In this document: positions 62,996 to 64,000 of the stretch, piece by piece | Layout: each line of letters opens with the position of its first letter | Position numbering within the stretch: the first letter of the stretch is position 1 | Source of the DNA: Persicobacter sp. CCB-QB2 | GTDB lineage: Bacteria; Bacteroidota; Bacteroidia; Cytophagales; Cyclobacteriaceae | Direction of reading: 5' to 3' | NCBI RefSeq assembly: GCF_001274635.1 | Contig: NZ_LBGV01000001.1 | Span: 1,674,001-1,738,000, forward strand | Length of the DNA: 64,000 bases | Program-made: the position numbers and the translations under genes | Notes under the pieces: model-generated | The model's database searches: none | Seen by the model: the letters and a program-made list of their open reading frames with translations, nothing else | Told to the model about the DNA's origin: nothing

Positions 62996-63757
62996 TTAAA
63001 TTTCACTAGACTGTTCCCAATACCGTTCAAAGGTCTCCTGAAGAACCTGACTGAAAACCGGATGGTTGACCAAAATGGCCAGAGTACCAGAACTCCCCGG
63101 ACTATCCAAAGCAATAAAAGCCTTTTCACGGTCAATAATGACCATTTTCATAGGCAGTTCATCATGCAACCGAACCTCTTCTCCTTTTGCCTGAAAGTGA
63201 CTGGCTATCTGTTGCACTTTTTCCTGTTGCTCATCTCCCACTTCATAAATGGCCCGATAATGGAGCCCATTTTTTATGCTCTCCTCGATAGCACTGGGCT
63301 GATGAGCAACCTGATCCAAATCCATTAAATAGGGGCCTTTAATAAAACCAACCCCACCTTCCCTGGCATCCAAAAAAAGCTGATTGAAGGTAGAAACGAT
63401 AGCCGTTTTGGAGGTCACCACCTTCACTACCCGTTCAGATTGCTGTACTCCTTTGGCCTGAAATAGCTCGCGGCCTAAACTTTTTAATTGCTCTAACAGC
63501 AGGCCTTTCTGCCGATACTCCTCTTGCAAGCCCTGGAAACCCTCTGCCGGATCTTTTGCCTGATAAAGGCGCTTTTCCCCCTCCACCTCAAACACTAAGC
63601 CTTTTTCTTTCAGTCTGGCGAGTAAATTATAAATTTTTGAATTGGCGACCCCTGCCTCCTTGGCTAAAGTGGTAGCAGAGGCTTGTTCAAACTGCAATAA
63701 CTTTTCATAAACGGTTATTTCATTGGCTGTAAAACCAAAATTTATTAATTCTTTCAT
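62996..63757 (-). CDS. TrmB-family transcriptional regulator
   Basis: A 253-residue regulator. The N-terminal winged helix (NEITVYEKLLQFEQASATTL, then KIYNLLARLKEKGLV) matches TrmB proteins, followed by a coiled linker and a phospholipase-D-like sensor domain (GVGFIKGPYLMDLDQ, KMVIIDREKAFIALD). TrmB-type proteins bind sugars or related effectors and repress or activate transport and degradation genes. The ATG at 63757 is preferred because GGAGAAG lies 8-9 bp upstream; the frame extends to a GTG at 63775. It lies directly upstream of and co-directional with the 2425-residue protease gene. Confidence 0.88.
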   Translation of the reverse strand: MKELINFGFTANEITVYEKLLQFEQASATTLAKEAGVANSKIYNLLARLKEKGLVFEVEGEKRLYQAKDPAEGFQGLQEEYRQKGLLLEQLKSLGRELFQAKGVQQSERVVKVVTSKTAIVSTFNQLFLDAREGGVGFIKGPYLMDLDQVAHQPSAIEESIKNGLHYRAIYEVGDEQQEKVQQIASHFQAKGEEVRLHDELPMKMVIIDREKAFIALDSPGSSGTLAILVNHPVFSQVLQETFERYWEQSSEI

Positions 63758-64000
63758 TATATTCTTCTCCCCCACAAAGGAGAGAATTTTTTTACAAAGA
63801 CAAAAACATAAAACGCAACATGGTATTCTAACCTTGACCCGAAAGACGAAATATTATTCCATTTTATTATTAAAATTAGATTAACGCACTATACCAGACC
63901 CCCTTAGGGGCCATAAGCAAATTGTTATCGATTATTTTTTTAAGCCCTTTTTAATTTCACGCGACCCGACATTTGATTGATGTTAAATCAAAAAAAAGGA

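Overview
The window looks like a chromosome segment of a marine, agar- or algal-polysaccharide-using member of the Bacteroidota, probably Cytophagales. This is an inference from three visible things: three very large or multidomain secreted proteins end in type IX secretion (T9SS) C-terminal sorting domains (IYPNPV-like), there are two agarase/porphyranase-type GH16 enzymes, and lipoproteins with LLASC/LLSGC lipoboxes are frequent. No rRNA, tRNA or CRISPR array was recognised.

Layout. (1) 1-19.4 kb: an all-minus-strand defence island. In transcription order it holds a two-gene unit of unknown role (a possibly NdpA-like protein plus a 3-TM membrane protein), a type I restriction-modification system (hsdM, hsdS, hsdR), a complete-looking RADAR system (rdrA ATPase, rdrB adenosine deaminase, SLATT membrane accessory), an McrBC methyl-directed restriction pair with an EVE-like reader region in McrB, and a partial unknown gene. 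(2) 19.5-21.4 kb: a GIY-YIG/DUF4357 protein with a small membrane protein, facing a tRNA-dependent cyclodipeptide synthase. (3) 21.6-29.6 kb: a signal-less LysM/lysozyme-like/M15 peptidase giant followed on the same strand by lipoproteins and small secreted proteins, an arrangement like a cell-wall-degrading effector with immunity genes. (4) 29.6-40 kb: a gene-poor zone with an LRR protein, a DUF3574 protein, an intact insertion sequence that splits a lipoprotein gene, a GH16 enzyme, a broken BCCT transporter, a broken acyltransferase, and several copies of a MITE-like repeat about 200-250 bp long. (5) 40-64 kb: two giant T9SS subtilases (1910 and 2425 aa), a porin, a FtsX/MacB-like permease, a GH16-ricin enzyme and a TrmB-type regulator, with more repeat copies between them.

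How it fits together. RADAR, type I R-M and McrBC are stacked head-to-tail and would give layered anti-phage protection: modification-dependent and modification-independent DNA cleavage plus purine deamination as a nucleotide-level defence. The secreted proteases, GH16 enzymes, porin and permease fit a polymer-degrading surface lifestyle.

Quality warning. At least seven genes (mcrB, hsdR, hsdS twice, the BCCT transporter, the acyltransferase, a DUF2809 gene) are each restored by adding one nucleotide, in most cases inside a homopolymer. This could be real decay, but it is also the pattern of uncorrected homopolymer deletions in an assembly, so 'broken' calls should be read with that in mind.
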